A stretch of 64,000 nt of DNA from Strigamia acuminata (GCA_949358305.1 OX442316.1:4030001-4094000); one strand, 5' to 3'. Positions 14,365 to 28,804 are shown, counted from the stretch's first letter. Numbers and translations: made by a program. The notes: generated from the sequence alone by a model not told the origin.

Positions 14365-14679
14365 TTACGCGACGCCCGAGATGGATATTACCGTTTGGCA
14401 AAATGCCTGTACAGTTAATCTGTGCAGCGATATGCACGTTTTTGCCAAGTTGTGCACGTTTTGCACATTTCCAACGCACTTTCCATGCTGGAAAAAATAG
14501 TAAACACCCTTTGGTTGGCAATCGAAAGCCTCGCCGTAAAAGAAATCCCTTACATTCGCCGCAATTGGTGCTGACGCAATCTGATTTCTGCCCAGTGTTC
14601 CGAACGTCAAAGTAATGAGATTCAACCAAGTGAGGATAAACACCCCGAGTATGATGTAGAGTATTTCCACATTACGCAT
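14365..14679 (-). CDS. doubtful small ORF with hydrophobic N-terminus
   Basis: A 104-aa open frame begins MRNVEILYIILGVFILTWLN, which looks like a signal peptide or membrane segment, followed by four Cys (FDCQPKGVYYFFQHGKCVG and two later). Local GC is above the surroundings. An overlapping 134-codon frame exists on the opposite strand, which lowers confidence in either. No family is recognised. It could be a small nested secreted protein, a transposon relic or chance. Confidence 0.18.
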   Translation of the reverse strand: MRNVEILYIILGVFILTWLNLITLTFGTLGRNQIASAPIAANVRDFFYGEAFDCQPKGVYYFFQHGKCVGNVQNVHNLAKTCISLHRLTVQAFCQTVISISGVA

Positions 14680-16969
14680 CGCGCCGATCACCGTTCATCA
14701 TGTCTGACTGACATCATTTCCAATTTTATATCCGGCGCATAATTTAATGTATTTACTTGAAATTGGCTTAGCAGAAATCACGCCATTTACACCAGTCCGC
14801 CGTGACCTACATCAGCATTCGAGTGCAGACGAAAAATCAAGTTTAAAATCGCTCTCTCTCTTTTTTTTTTCTTCTCTCTTTAACACTTCAAACTCATAAT
14901 CAACTCGTATTCGTAGTTCGTACACACAAGCACAAATTCCGCCAATAACAGCTGTGTAATTGACATGACATTCCATCATGTTTCGCTTTTCCCTTCGAAT
15001 TTTATTACGCGAGGACAAATACGAGCATAACTGTAAAGGGGGTTATTTTTACGCTGTGCTGCCTTTATCCTCATACGTGCACCTTTCCTCTATTGTGCGT
15101 GTGGCACACCTGCAGCTGTTGCTCAAAACACCAGCCAAAAAAACGACAGGATTTACACCATTTAAACTTAATTGAGAAATTACATTTCGCGATCTATAAA
15201 CTACCGAATCGTCAAACACAAAAATAAATAATAATTCTTTTTTAATTTAATTAATGTGTCACGAATGTCAAAAAAAAATTTTTTTTTGTGTTGGTTTTAG
15301 TTTTTATACTTTTTAACTAGAAAATTGACGTGTTAATGAAAATGAAAACAAAGATGTGGTTTGTGGATGAGACAGAAGGGTTGAGCCGGTGGAAGAGCAT
15401 GACAAAATACAGGAAGCAGGTGGTTGGCAAGAAGGCAGGAAAATACAACATCCGATCACTCCCAAAATGGACGAATAGAACATGCATATCCTGTGAAACG
15501 ACAGTCGACCTTTATTCAAAGGAACGTTACCAAGGTTGATGCACTTGAAACGGTTTTCATTCGTTCACCTTTACATTTATTACTTTTTATTATGATCGTG
15601 TGCCAGTAACTGTAATTTCTATTTATCTATTTATTTCGTGTTTGGAAACGAGTGCGCGCACACACACGGAAAAATGGATGGATTTTGTTTAAAATGGTTT
15701 TAAGATGAAATTAATGAGCAATTTTTAGGACCTCGGTCAAGCGAATCCATAATCACAATGGATGACCTCCATGAAACCCGGTTGCAATACCCCCTGGCAG
15801 TATATTGAACCTTGTGGAGGATCCGTTTGAAACAACTTTCCTTTTGTCTTAACCAAAAGCGACTTCATTTTTAGACAACTCGCCGATTTCGGGTGAAATT
15901 CGCACAAAAAAAAATAATTTCCGATTAATTCTTAATTGTTAATCACTTTTTAATCAGCGTCAAAAACCCATTTTGACGTAAAAATAAAATAAAAAAAAAC
16001 TCCACTTTTTGTCTAATCAATTAACCGAAATTATTTATTCATTTCGTAATTCCACAAAACAAAAATTATAATTTTTTTTTTAAATTATTTAAAAATTGAA
16101 ATCGATAAATCCAAATCATTTTTAGTGCAATAACACGACCATAAAACATTTGATGGCAAGATATACACCTGTTGAATGAACTTAGATCTCATTTCAATCG
16201 ACCTCGAAAAAAAATAAAAAACATTTTTCAAAAAGCGTTGCAGGAAAGACAAGAACTAGACGAGTGGCGCCCATTCAATTCTCCACCGACTTGTTTATTT
16301 CTGCCTCGATCCTTCGGCCATCTTTAATGGCACTTCATTTATATTTTATACGCGATTTCTTTTTTTGATTTTATCTCCATTTTTAAAAACATACACCATT
16401 TATAACGGGTTCAATCAAAATTCTCCAATAAGATCGAGGTATGAATGCGAAAATGGCGCCCGACATATTTCCTGCAACCGGATAATGTCTGATAGTGGAG
16501 GAAGACGCCTCAGCTGCTTCCCCGACCCAAACACGCCCTCTTAACTTCCCCTCCTCCTCCCTGCGACGACTTCACTCTCTTTTCTTCTCCCCATATCAAC
16601 CAAACTGGTTTCTTGGCGGCGTGCGAACCAGGACACATTCTCTTCAAATTGCAGTTTAACAAAACCGACCAGAAAACTGTTGTAATTCAGTTTTACAACG
16701 ACCACAAATTCCTCCCATTCCTACAGTCGCAAAAAGAGAAATAAAAAAAAAATTCACTCTCAAGGTTATTGAGTGGTAAAATTGTTTTAAAAAAAAAAGA
16801 AAAAGAATTCACTCGCAGGAATAATTTAAAGCACATGTACTTCCTATTTAAATTACCGTAGATCATGTCCAGATTTCCTGGCTATAATTTTGTTTACTCG
16901 TGCCACTTGAGTTTAGTGCGCTTCACTAACCCTCACAGTACACTGAATTCGAGTATACTGTCATTTATT

Positions 16970-17575
16970 CTGCGACTGATGAACATACAAGGAATATCGT
17001 GTTCTACCGCGTCGTTAAATTAACGCTTCTTTAGTTTAGTATGGCGTCATTTATTCGTCATTCTGCGACTGATGAACATACAAGGAATATCGTGTTCTAC
17101 CGCATCATTTAATTAACGCTTCTCTATTTTAGTACTGTCATTTAAATCTTATACAACGCAACTGATGAACATACAAGGAATATCTTGTTCTACGTGTCGT
17201 TAAATTAACGCTTCTTTATTTTAGTATGCCGTCATTTATTCGTCATTCTGCGACTGATGAACATACAAGGAATATCGTGTTCTACACGTCATTTAATTAA
17301 CGCTTCTCTATTTTAGTACTGTCAATTATACTTTATACAACGCAACTGATGAACATACAAGGAATATCTTGTTCTACCGCGTCGTTAAATTAACGCTTCT
17401 TTATTTTAGTATGCCGTCATTTATCGTCATTCTGCGACTGATGAACATACAAGGAATATCGTGTTCTACACGTCATTTAATTAACGCTTCTGTATTTTAT
17501 ACCTTTTATAACGCAACTGATGAACAAACAAGGAATATCTTGTTCTATGGTGCCGTTTAATCGACGCTTCTGTAT
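16970..17575. repeat. 92-bp tandem array of two alternating subtypes
   Basis: Seven copies of 'ctgatgaacatacaaggaatat' begin near 16974, 17066, 17159, 17251, 17341, 17435 and 17512, so the period is about 92 bp. Copies alternate between a 'gcgac...cgtgttctac' type and a 'gcaac...cttgttcta' type, which gives a ~185-bp higher-order unit. Each contains an internal inverted repeat (gaaca / tgttc) and a conserved 'ttaattaacgcttct' block. A solitary copy lies at 19320-19360. Confidence 0.85.
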
Positions 17576-20500
17576 TACCGATAACAATCCCATCGAAATC
17601 TTAAGACACTTTGTTCTCTCATCCAAATCACGCGATAATAAAAGGTCCAAAGGTCCAAAGGTCAAGATCAAGCACTAAAACTCCCTGACCCTAACAAAAT
17701 ATAAATAAAGCAAACTATAATTGAAAAATCAATCAAAACTTCCATTTTTAGACGTTGTAACCACAAGAAGATGGATTAAGTTGCTTGCGATTATTAAACC
17801 TTATCAATCTAAATCTAGTCTGTGCAAGAAAGACTGCACCAAATGCTGGCATACAGAGTCGAAAGGTAGTATGATTTAGTGCGCGAGGGAGCTGAATTTC
17901 CTCTCTTTCCCAGCGACTACCAATTCCCATAAGCAATGGAGGGGTGAGGGTTCCTTTCCTGTCTCGGGGAGCGAGAGTGAGGGTGGTGTTGAGAGGTTTT
18001 TAGGGTGATGAGATTGCCCATGGGGCAGCTGATCTTTAGGGAATTGTTTTAGGGTCCTTTTAAGTACGCTACAGTCATTGGAGGATAAACTGTATCGAGG
18101 AAAAATTAAAATCAATTACTTGATTATCATTTGATAATTTAATTAAAGTGTTTTTTTTTTTTTTTAAATTTGATTTCACTAATGTGTGTTTCGTTTTTCT
18201 GCACTTTTTTTACCTTCAATTAAATACGACGAAATTAATTCATAAATCCGGTCATCTTGTTAGTTTTTTTCTTTTTCCTCTCGTCATAACTCTCGTTGCC
18301 CAGGAACTGTGCATGGAAACATGATATGACGTCATAGCATGATGCACATAAGCGAAAAAAATGACGTCAGTCGAATAAAAAAAGAAGCGTGTCACGATCT
18401 CACGAAATAAATAAAAGTTTTATCCATTTCGTAATCACGAAAACACTGGGGATGAGTTTATTTATCAATTTATTTATTATTTAATAGAAAACTGTTTGAA
18501 AAAAAAAACTTCCCGTCCTTGCCAGGCCTAGCAGACCTTGTGTGGCAGACGTGATAATGGCCCGCTATAACTATCAGCCACTCGAGCACATGCTTACATT
18601 TTCATCTTATTTCCAAAACAATTGAGATATTTATTTCATAGAGTTGGTACGAAACGGGCGCCAAACTGCTTACCATAGGGTATTAAAAGCTTTCCCCAAC
18701 TAAACGAGGGTTCGAGATGACTCGACTCAATGCCTCATGAATCAGCTAGGGGGGCTTTTCGGTCGAGATACAAATGAAGCGGGCCTAGTACCTAGTACCC
18801 TATCAATTTGTAGTGGGATCAACCAAGATGTACCTGAAACCTTAAGGGGTAATAACATTCTACCACTCTTATCACTCCATCCACAGATTCTTTCCTACAT
18901 CAAATACTTTATCCTCTCTGCGGTCACCCTTGGATGCACCAGGGGTGATTACACCTCTGGTAATTCCAGTTTGGATCTGTGGTTCCGGTTTTGTTTACAC
19001 TTTTTTTTTTCCTTTCAACTTTTTATTTTCATTTGGTATCGCCCCTGGATTCCAAAGTGGTAGTTTTGTTATACTTTTTACACCTTCTGTTGTTGCAGCT
19101 ATGACCTCTGTGCATGTTTCACTCGATTTTTCATGTTTTCTCAGTCATCTAAGGTTTTTGACTTTTCACATTTTGGGTCATTCTTAATTACCTTTTCTCC
19201 GCTGAGAGAATGTTGAATAATCAATAACTATACGAGTTATACTACTGCATTGGAAAACTCTTTGCGCCAACTATCCGCAGATCCATATATCTGGAATACT
19301 TTTCGACAACTTCGACTATATTTGCGACTGATGAACATGCAAGGAATATCTTGTTCTATCTCTTTATATCGTTAGTTTAATAAACACAAATTTTTATTCT
19401 ACTTATAAAAATATATCGTATATATTTCTAATTACAGAGTTTCTTAAATGTTTTGCTTATATATTAATAACAAATTAGTGGTGTGAAGGCAGCGAATCAA
19501 TACCAACAATAATATTGATCCAACTACTTGACAGAAAAAGACAAATAGTCCGGATGGGAATCGAAGCGAAACTCTCGTGATTGCTGGTGCATTACGGCGA
19601 TGCAAAGAATATAGCGCTCATTTACCACAACATTATATGTTTTCCAAAGAATTGACGATTCGGAAGCCGCACACCTCTAACGATGCAGCAGTGCCAGTGG
19701 CCCACGACCCCGTAAGCAGTTGCAGGTTTGTTTGGGTTATAGGTTATGTCAGGGGCTCAATTGTTGCTCCGCATCAGGGCCTTTGTAGGTGTGGTCATGC
19801 CACCACATTCCGGGCTCTAAAAGCCGGTGCAGCATCAGGGGCATTAGGGACTTCGCAATGCTCAATTTAAGCGCACACCTTATGAATATCCTATGACAAC
19901 GTCTGTTGACCAACCTGAATTTCCCCTTAACAAAAGACGCTTCCGTGCTGGAGAGGAGATAGACACTTTGATCATCCAAAAAACAGCAAAGCCGTAGGAA
20001 AGCCAAGCAAGCCTGCGAAGGAAAGAACAAACAACAACCATCAAATTCACACTTGTGTGCTTGGGGATTGTGATCATTGAAATCGAAAAGTGCAATGAGA
20101 ATGTTTAGATGGGGTTTTGCAAGAGCCTATTAACTTAAAGGCAGTGTTACAAGCACATGCATCTTCTTCTTATTCGCTCTCAGCCTGATGGAAATTGAGA
20201 AAACCACAGCCGGAGAGGCTGAGATACATTTAGACGCCGAGGTCCTAAGATTTTACAAAACATCGAAAAGCGTCGTCAATGTCGATGTCTGACGAATGTT
20301 TTCCGGGTGAAATTAACACGGTCGGCACGCACGAAGCCATCGCTGAGATGTTCTGTTTCTCAGCTGGCAGCAAAATCAAATTTAAGCAATATTAAATTTT
20401 CATAAATTTAGTTAAAGTTGTGTGGAAAGTGCATAAAAATTTAAACAATTTACAGTTTAGAATGCTGGAACTGTTGCAGCAGACATAGGTTTCAACTTAT

Positions 20501-21958
20501 CTGTTTCCATCAGTCTGTTTTCCAATTCTGGTCACATCAATGGAGCCAAGTATATATCACAAATAATCAGGGAAAGGGAAAGCCAACTCGGTATACTTAC
20601 TTCTCCGAACAAGTCCATTTTATACGATTTTGAAAAAAATACACAATGTCGAATTATTGACTCAAAAAACCTCTCAACTGAACATCAAATCTATTATTTA
20701 CAAGCTAAACTTGCATTTAGTGTCTACACAAACTGTGTTTTCCACTATAAATAACAAAAAAAATATAACCAAGCAACCAAACTGCAATTGAAAGCAAAAA
20801 GCAAACAAATTTTTTACTATTAAAAAAGAAGAAAAGAAAAAAAAAAACGAAAAAATAAAAATGTAAACATATTTTATATCAATCAAGCTGCCTTCCAGTG
20901 TATCCTTACCACACTTACAAGCTGGAAAAATTTTATTTTCAGAATTATAAAGGTCAAAAAAGTGGTCGAGGCTCACTTTTCAGGCTTTTCAAGACTGCAC
21001 AAAAAAAAAAAAAAAAAAAAAAAAAAACCAGAACAATGTGAGTGATAAACAACTCAATCATTGACCTTTTTGCAGCATTAAAAACAAGATGACTTTGCTT
21101 TTTTTTTTTTTTTTTTCATTTTCAATTTACAATATTGATTCAATTATTTCTGGAATAAATGGTGTTTCATAAAATAAAAATAAACGAAAATCAATTGCAA
21201 ACAATTTCAGCCATTTTCCTTATTTATCGATTACACTTGTATGATAAAACAGCTGGCTTTTGCTTTCCTATTTGCAAGTTAGGCGACGCTTTAAAGGAGA
21301 GACTAAAGGAATCCTTTATTGCCATCTTGATTTTAGCTAGTTTCAGCAGGTTTTCTTCCCACCCAACCTCCTTTGAATCAAGGATTACAAGTCTTTGAAG
21401 CGCTGCAACAAAAAAAGAAAGAAAAAAGAAAAAGTCGACCACAGCGCCGACAGGTAGCGTATTGCATTATTACACCAACTTAGTCCATAAATCGGTTAAG
21501 GGTTGAACGACCATTCTTATCCACTGACTAGTGATCCACGCTTTCTCTCTCATTGAAATTCCACGCGCACAAAATGACATTTCTTGCATTATCATGCCTC
21601 AACTCGCAAAAATCCAGCAAATAAAAACGGAAATAAAAAGATCCGCACAAATTTTTTTTTTCTTAAAACAAATTTTATATCAAGCAAAGCAACCTAAATA
21701 ATCAGTCAGGGATCCAGGCCTTTTTCTATGATATCACTTCCGTGTAAAATGAGTGTCACAAGAGATAAGGTTGGGAAAACACAGATAACAATCTTATACA
21801 GCATACGCGAAGAAGAAAAACAACTCTTGTCGTCAAGGTGGTTATTGGATCATCCTTTGTGACTAAACCACAAATTCAAAACAAACCAAAACGTTCAAAT
21901 CCGGAAAAATCTCGAAACGAGTGCAAAAGTCCACTTAATCGACGAAATCTGATAAAAT

Positions 21959-21996
<38 letters not shown>

Positions 21997-22590
21997 AAAA
22001 AATGGAAAGAAAAAAAAAAGTATTTAGACTGCTTAAAGTGAGACACAACTGCAACCCACTGACCCAGAATGCGGAGAATCACAACAAAACAAAACAAATA
22101 CGAATGGAATCAGTGCCAATAATCTGCCACCCACTCTGCTGACATTCTCTACCTCTCAATAACCCCTCTTCCAGTCTTCCACTCAATCCTGATCCAATCA
22201 CTTAGAGCAATACAAGTTGCATCACACATTTAACCCAAAATTCCCCATTCAAACACTTCCACGTACTTTTTTCGAAAGAGTTTTTCCTTTTTCCTTCCCC
22301 TTTTTATCACCTACCAGTTTCTTGGTTAACAGTTTCCACTTCAAGTGTGTCAAAATTCCGCTTTAAAGTTGTCTAGTTGCTTGCTGGCGATTATCCAACA
22401 CGGTAATCCACAATGTTTGGTCAGTTGTAAAAAATATTTTGTTTGGAAAAAAAAAATAGAAAACAAAAAGAGTGGAATTCGAGGAGCGTCAAATAAACAC
22501 GTCTAAACTGGCACAACAACTGGTTGCAAATGCCAATCCAAAGCCAAAGCCAGTTACCACGACCCCTGGTAAGAAAACCAAGTACACATG
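17576..22590. other. long non-coding region, likely intronic or intergenic
   Basis: No exon was recognised on either strand. Notable contents are two palindromic CRE octamers (near 18328 and 18362), one solo copy of the 92-bp repeat (19320-19360), a GC-richer block at 19480-19880 without coding signature, and poly-A or near-poly-A runs at 21000-21027 and 21967-21993. Confidence 0.4.
18322..18372. promoter_or_regulatory. paired CRE palindromes
   Basis: Two perfect TGACGTCA octamers, in 'atatgacgtcatag' and 'aaatgacgtcagtc', about 34 bp apart. TGACGTCA is the established CREB/ATF consensus. Two perfect copies so close together suggest an enhancer or promoter; the target gene is unknown. Confidence 0.4.
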
Positions 22591-22594
22591 CCAA

Positions 22595-22685
22595 AGCTCG
22601 CATTGGTTGCCTGGCTGACGCGTCAATACGTGACGTAATAGCGCGTCATTGCGTGACTCTGAAGGCGGGAAGTTTATAGGATTTC
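22595..22685 (-). promoter_or_regulatory. candidate minus-strand promoter (E2F, CRE, CCAAT)
   Basis: Read on the minus strand, the order is an E2F-type TTCCCGCC (about 22662-22670), a TTACGTCA CRE (about 22632-22640), further GACGCG/ACGTCA half-sites, then an inverted CCAAT-type box 'caaccaat' (about 22602). This arrangement is typical of a cell-cycle-linked promoter firing leftward. It is a candidate start for the tara-like gene, which lacks its 5' exon, but no transcript evidence exists here. Confidence 0.35.
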
Positions 22686-22699
22686 CTTTTTATTTTTTT

Positions 22700-25600
22700 T
22701 TATTTTTTTTTAGTTTATTATTAAAAGTTGTGACGTTTTGGTAGTTCTTTTCGTTTTTGACCGAATGTTGGATTGCGCGTTGTTTGCATTGTTTGTACGC
22801 GATTTAATGAGATTTATGACACGGCGATCGATACAGAGTTAGAATGACGTAATTAAATGATTAAAAACGTTGGGAAAAAAGCACTAAACAAAGAAATTAA
22901 TCAAATTTTGCCACTCGACTTTTAAATGGGTCCATTATGAATGATTGGTCATGTCATTTCCTTTCGTGTGTTTATTATTAGATGATTTTGAAATTGCTCA
23001 TTTCCGTCAGACGGGGAATTCGAAAAAAGAAAAACGAAAAAGAAAAGAAACGCAGCACTGTGATTTCTAGAGTGATTCACGCGTAATTTGTCAATCTCAG
23101 CCTTTTTCCCTTTGCAATTCAACTGGGAATTGTTTGTTTACGTTCTAATATGGTCAAAAACTGTTCGATTTAGTTACGCAATTCCAATGAAAGATGACAC
23201 AAACGAGAAAAATGTTATTTTGGTGATGTAAACAAAATATGTGTCATCATCAGATTACTCCAAAAATAGTAATCGAATACATTCTCCAAACTACGGAAGC
23301 CTCGCAGACAAGACAAAATATTTTTCCAAACATTATATTTTTGTTTAAAAATTATTAAATTAAATAAAACTGTAATGAAAAAGCAAATTTTAGTCATTGA
23401 CCTAGATTTATCCCTTTCAAGCAAATCATTGTTGGTGCTCGTGATATCACCTTCGTGAGTCATTGTGATGTTTGATAGCTGCAAGATAAATTCGTTTTCA
23501 GCTGCGATCCCGCGATAAAACATCATTTTGTGTTCCAAAGTCAGTGGACCCGGTTATTCGGTGGTCATCGCTTGCTATAAACGTTCGCTTTTTTCCTGAT
23601 AAAAAATTGCAAAAATCTAATCCAACCGATCTGAACTTGTTTCTCCATATATCCACCTGTTCTGCGGGCTGTACACGTGCATTTTATATGTTTTGAATAT
23701 TAATTTCAGCAGCCACATCAGCAGAAATAACCGTTTGACCTTGCTGAAGAAGCTGTTGATTTATAAACAACAGTTGCATGTTCCGGCCATAATGACTTCA
23801 TAGCAACCAAGAATAGATGCAACCCAAAGATATGAACTTTACACTTCGCGAGAAAAATTTTTTATTTTTAAATTTTTTTTGGATCTATTTTATTGATATT
23901 TGACAATAAATTGCAGGTTTGTATTATATATATACTCCGTGTTGTTTCTAGGTTACTACCACATTTGATTATCGTCTTATCGATATGTTTCGTTTCTTGT
24001 TACAGTGTGTTGTAAGTCAGATCTTGGCACATCAATCTGACCTTTATCGTCACTGCACCATAAACCCCACAGCATCTCCTTCCCACGTCTTTGCAATTGC
24101 AATCAAATAAGAAATAAGTTTGGATATTCTACACGAAAAACAATAATGTTTTAAATAAAAAATATATAAATAAATAATAAGTGGTCATTGGTTTTTAATT
24201 TTTAATTTTTTTGTTAGATATTTTTTATCAGTTTAGTGTATTTATAGAGATTAAATCAGGGGGTAATTATGAGATATCGAAGTGTTTGTAGGATTCCTAA
24301 AGCCAACAGCTGTGTCATTCGGTTTCATCTGGAAACCAATGGTGTTGACATCGCACTACCTCGAGAAAATCGTATTTCCCTTGCTCCGAGATGCGATCGA
24401 TGCCACCTGGGGGGGCTACGCGGCTGCAAAATGGTAGTTACACACGAAGATGTTGTGGCTCAATCGTTTTAAGTAAATTCAAAATAATAATATTTAAGAT
24501 AAAAAATGAATGGAATAAAAAATTGGAGGCATAGAGCAAGGTTTTGGTGGAGTTGTTGTCACGTCGATAATACTAAAAATAATAATAATGACGGGAATAA
24601 TGTATGAAGAGATGAAATGTTAGTTCTGCATCGATTCCACGAGCACGGCGACACTTGGAAAGAGATGCGAGATTCAATCGACACTTTACCCAAGTGATCT
24701 GCATCGCGCTCAAATTGGGAAATGCTAATGGCATCAACCGGAGAGTTTTAAGCGTGGCTGGCAACTCTATATCCATCTTGATTTTCTGATAATTTTGCAA
24801 GTCAAAATTTAACTTTTTAAAAATATTATTTTTTTTTTCTTTTAAAGTGTTTTATGCTGTAGAAAAAAAATAAAACTTGCAACTTGTGATCGATTTTTCT
24901 TCAAGCAACCAATCTATTCCACTTTATTCCAAAGATCACTGCAATATACAACAAACATTTTTCCCAATTTCAAATTCTAAAAGAAGTTTTTTTTAAAAAA
25001 AAATTCATTGAACTCTTATTACATTACAAGGAAACTTCTATTTATATTTTTCTCTGCGGTATGTTATCATTCATGCAAATTAACTGATTTCTCATCACAA
25101 TTGATTGTAATGATTGCATTTATAATTGTTTTTTCTTCTTTTTTTTTACATATATAATTTCCTTTTGTTGTGCAGTTTAGCAATCACAAAACAAAATAAA
25201 ACAAATATGTCTTTCTCAATTTTTCCTACTGCCAAGTGACCACTTTAATCTCTATAAAAATCTCATTTCATACATCAAAATAATGAAATTCACTCCATTA
25301 TTTATTTATCTTTTTTGAAGGTGAAAGTCACTTTGTTATGACTCTTATTTCAGGGTCAAGCGGTACCACAAACAAATACTGAAATAAAAAAAAACTACCC
25401 CTCGGACTAGATATGCTGGATATGTAATGCTTGATCACCCTCTGCCAGGGTTCCATGTAAAAATCAGGACAAGGCCATCACTGTCTCTGCCAAGTAGTGA
25501 CAGCATTTAATATACTTGCATCATTGATAATTAACAGAGGAAAAAAGTATTTTAGAAATATTTTATTCTATTTTACTGTAATTACTGTTTATTTTAATAT

Positions 25601-28600
25601 ATGGAGCATTTTTTCAACAATAATAATAAACAAGGTTATTGGACTTTCTTCAGGTCACTTTAGACAGCTCTCCCTCTTTTTCTCTCTCAACTACAAGTAA
25701 AACTGGAAAATCCAGTCGCCTCCTGTACCCATGAGGGTTGGCAAGTTTGAGAAAAAAATAAAAATAAAATAAAATAAAATAAAATTTTTTTTTTTTTAGG
25801 GATAAGATTTTTTTTTTATTTTCTTTGTGGAGATATTAAGACATTATATTTATATATATTTACAATACGTGTGCTGAATGTGTGTTTTTCTTGTTTTTTT
25901 AACAGGAAAAAAAAAGTCACCTTCAAAACATTTCACTTGAGTCACATTAAACTGATTGTTTTGTACGAAGCAAACTTGCTCGATTCTGATGTCACTGACC
26001 TGGCTTAGCCCATTAGTCTATTATTTCCTTGGTTAACATGTGACCTTTCCATCAGGCATTTTCTCGAGTATTATATACATTACTTCACCTTTCTTTCTTT
26101 CTTTTTCTTTTTTTTTTGCTGAGTAAAACCAGAAGGAAAAAAAAATAAAATTTGCAATAAGTTTTATTGGCTCAAAGTGCATCATCCATATTAAATAGCT
26201 CAGCTTTGAGCTTTTATCAATTGGTAAAATTGATAAAATGTAAATTTCCATAATAAAATGTAGTTTCTATATTAAAAAAAAATATTTTCTATAAACTGGG
26301 ACCAAATAGCACATTTTTAAAACTTTAAATCAATTTTTGTTAATTAATTATCTCTAGTGACAAAATTTTTGTGTCTCTTTAAAAACAGGAGAAAAAGAAT
26401 GGCAGTGATTGAGAATAGTGGGTCAAAAATGGAAACAAGAAGGGAAATAGTGGGTCAGTGCTATAGACGCCCGATGAGGTAAGTGGAGTACACGTGTATC
26501 GAGGACAACTGATAACGATTGGGAAAAGGTTGAGGTGACCTCTTCAACGGATGTGGTTTATGACTTAAAAAATGAAATAATATTGTGACCACATTTGTGT
26601 GGGAATTACAGGGGCGCCACTGTTCAAAAATATTTAATTTTATAGTTATTTATTTTTTAAGTTTTTATTTATCTAATAGAAGCATGGGTATGAATTTTGA
26701 GATGCTATTTAGTTTTGTTTTAAGTCTTTTGGGCTGCCATCTTGCGTGAATAGTAATCAACTACGGTTAAGAAGGAATCACCCGATATGTAGCAAGTGGT
26801 CGGGGAGCAATATAAGATGAATTACGAGTGTTCTATTCAAAACGAATAAAAGAGAATATATTTTAATTTTTGTTTGTTTTTATGTGATTGCATTCAAAAT
26901 AAACACGCGGTTAATACAGCTCTTATTGTTACATCATTACGTAAGGAATTTGTTGTTACTGCGCTGCCATCTATTGTGAATCGTAATAAAACGTACCTTG
27001 TTTGGCAAATCGCCCGAGATGGCGCCAGCGCTGTCGGTGTATTTTTGTAGCGATTTTAAATGAATTTATTTCTTTCTGGGTTAGTATGTATTAATAATAT
27101 TTAAAATATTAAAAATAGGAAGAATATTGACTACGAATCTTAATCAAAGCAATTCAAGGTAACTTTTATTTCTTATTTTTCTTGTGTTTTTATTTGGCTC
27201 TATTAAAAGTAAACGCATTGGTAACACCAAGAATAACACTCATCGAAGAAACAACAAATTAAAGAAAAAGCTAAAAACAAAACCCTAAATTAAAATCAAA
27301 CTGCTTCACCTCCAAGCCTGAAGAAGTTGTTGTTTATTTTCGTTCACGATAGATGGCGGTGCAGTTAGCCGTGTAGCCTAAAATTCGAGTAATAACGAGT
27401 AAACACATGGCATGATTTATTTACTTCTGGTGTTATTGAAGTCCAATTTCTATTCACAAAAGGTGGAAGTACAGTTAACCAATTGTGGGCAAATGTTAAT
27501 TTTTAATAAGAATTAAACAAGAATCCATTCACTTTGAAATAGCTACTTAATTTTTCTAATTATTTTGATTACAATAATTATTATTTAACTGACAAATATA
27601 AAGAAAAACTAAAACTAAAGTGTAAACAAAATTTATGAACGTGCTTAAAACGAGATGTTTGATTTATGACATCATTGTGTTTATAACCTCTTTTTATTAT
27701 CAACAAAAATGTAAACAGAATTATGTCCCAACATGAATATTTGAAGACAAACCCACACACAGTCCTTTATGTATGTATTTTTCCATATACAGTATCTTAC
27801 CTGACCCTGACTGGACATTTGTGTATGTGACACTTTGTAGTTAAAAACAAAAGCAAGATTTTGACTTAGATAAATTGCATAATAAACTATTCATCATAAA
27901 ATCCATTTGCACCGAGGTCGCAACATTAAATTATGTTCTAATAGTATTGTGTGATGTCACAATGCATGCACAAATTAATAATAAAATTGTATAGTCATCT
28001 AAACAATTCCATATGTGCCATTTATTGAATAGAAAATGAATTTGTACTCGCCCTCACTGCATCGAGTCTGTCTCCCATTTAATTTCCTTTATTTCTTATC
28101 TGAATAGGACATTATGGCGCCGCTTCCCACTCGCCACATTTGCAGGTGTCACCTTTGTCGCCCACGTAAAAAATGTTTTAAGTCCTGACCAAGGCAGTGA
28201 CCAGAAATGCAAAAAAAATATGAGGCCAAGTTGCATGTCCGAATTATCACCTTGTACTTTGAGAAAGACCTCGAGAATCAACAAATCCTTGGTGGCAATG
28301 AGGAAGGAAACACACAATTAATTCGTATATTGTTCGTTTTATTAGTAATTTTAATTGTACAGTGAAAAATATGGGTAAACACACGAGAAACAATATATAT
28401 ATAAAACGAGTCGACGAGAAAAGGAAGCAACTGCCAGAGAAATAACGAGTTGGATCAAATTGCATTACACTGACGTCATTCAAACTCAAAAAGTAATAAT
28501 AAACATCAATCCGTTTTCATGTTCTATAGCCCGGAACCCAGAGGAATTGCCAGCCAAGAGTTGAACCCAGACGGATGATCTCTATCAGCCATTTTAAATC

Positions 28601-28800
28601 GGGGTAGTACTAAAAGGTGGATAGTGAAGTTAAACTAAAAAAATCCATTCACTTGTCAGTCAAGGGTTATGTTTCTTCCTGAAAGAAATTCCTCGAACTT
28701 TTTCTCGCTCGCTCATAAAAATTAAATTATGTACAATAGTCATGAGTGGAGAGGAAAAATGTCAACCATTTTAGACAGAATAAATTAAAATGTTAATGAA
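22700..28800. other. non-coding region between tara and expansion
   Basis: No exon is convincing on either strand. Short frames at 23215-23538, 24269-24472 and 24573-24800 lack splice context and recognisable motifs. The block at 26740-27480 holds diverged repeat copies described separately. The rest is AT-rich with homopolymer runs. Confidence 0.4.
26740..27480. repeat. diverged dispersed repeat copies in both orientations
   Basis: A motif like 'gcgctgccatctattgtgaatcgtaataaaac' recurs as imperfect copies near 26735 and 26950 (plus) and near 27335 and 27450 (inverted; 'cgatagatggcggtgcagtta'). The copies share perhaps two thirds of positions by eye. It looks like remnants of one repeat family inserted head-to-head. 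Confidence 0.35.
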
Positions 28801-28804
28801 TCAT

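Noticed and set aside
16974-17540. CTGATGA motif with a following stem, resembling a hammerhead ribozyme core
   Set aside because: The required GAAA strand after stem II and the cleavage-site helix are missing in every copy.
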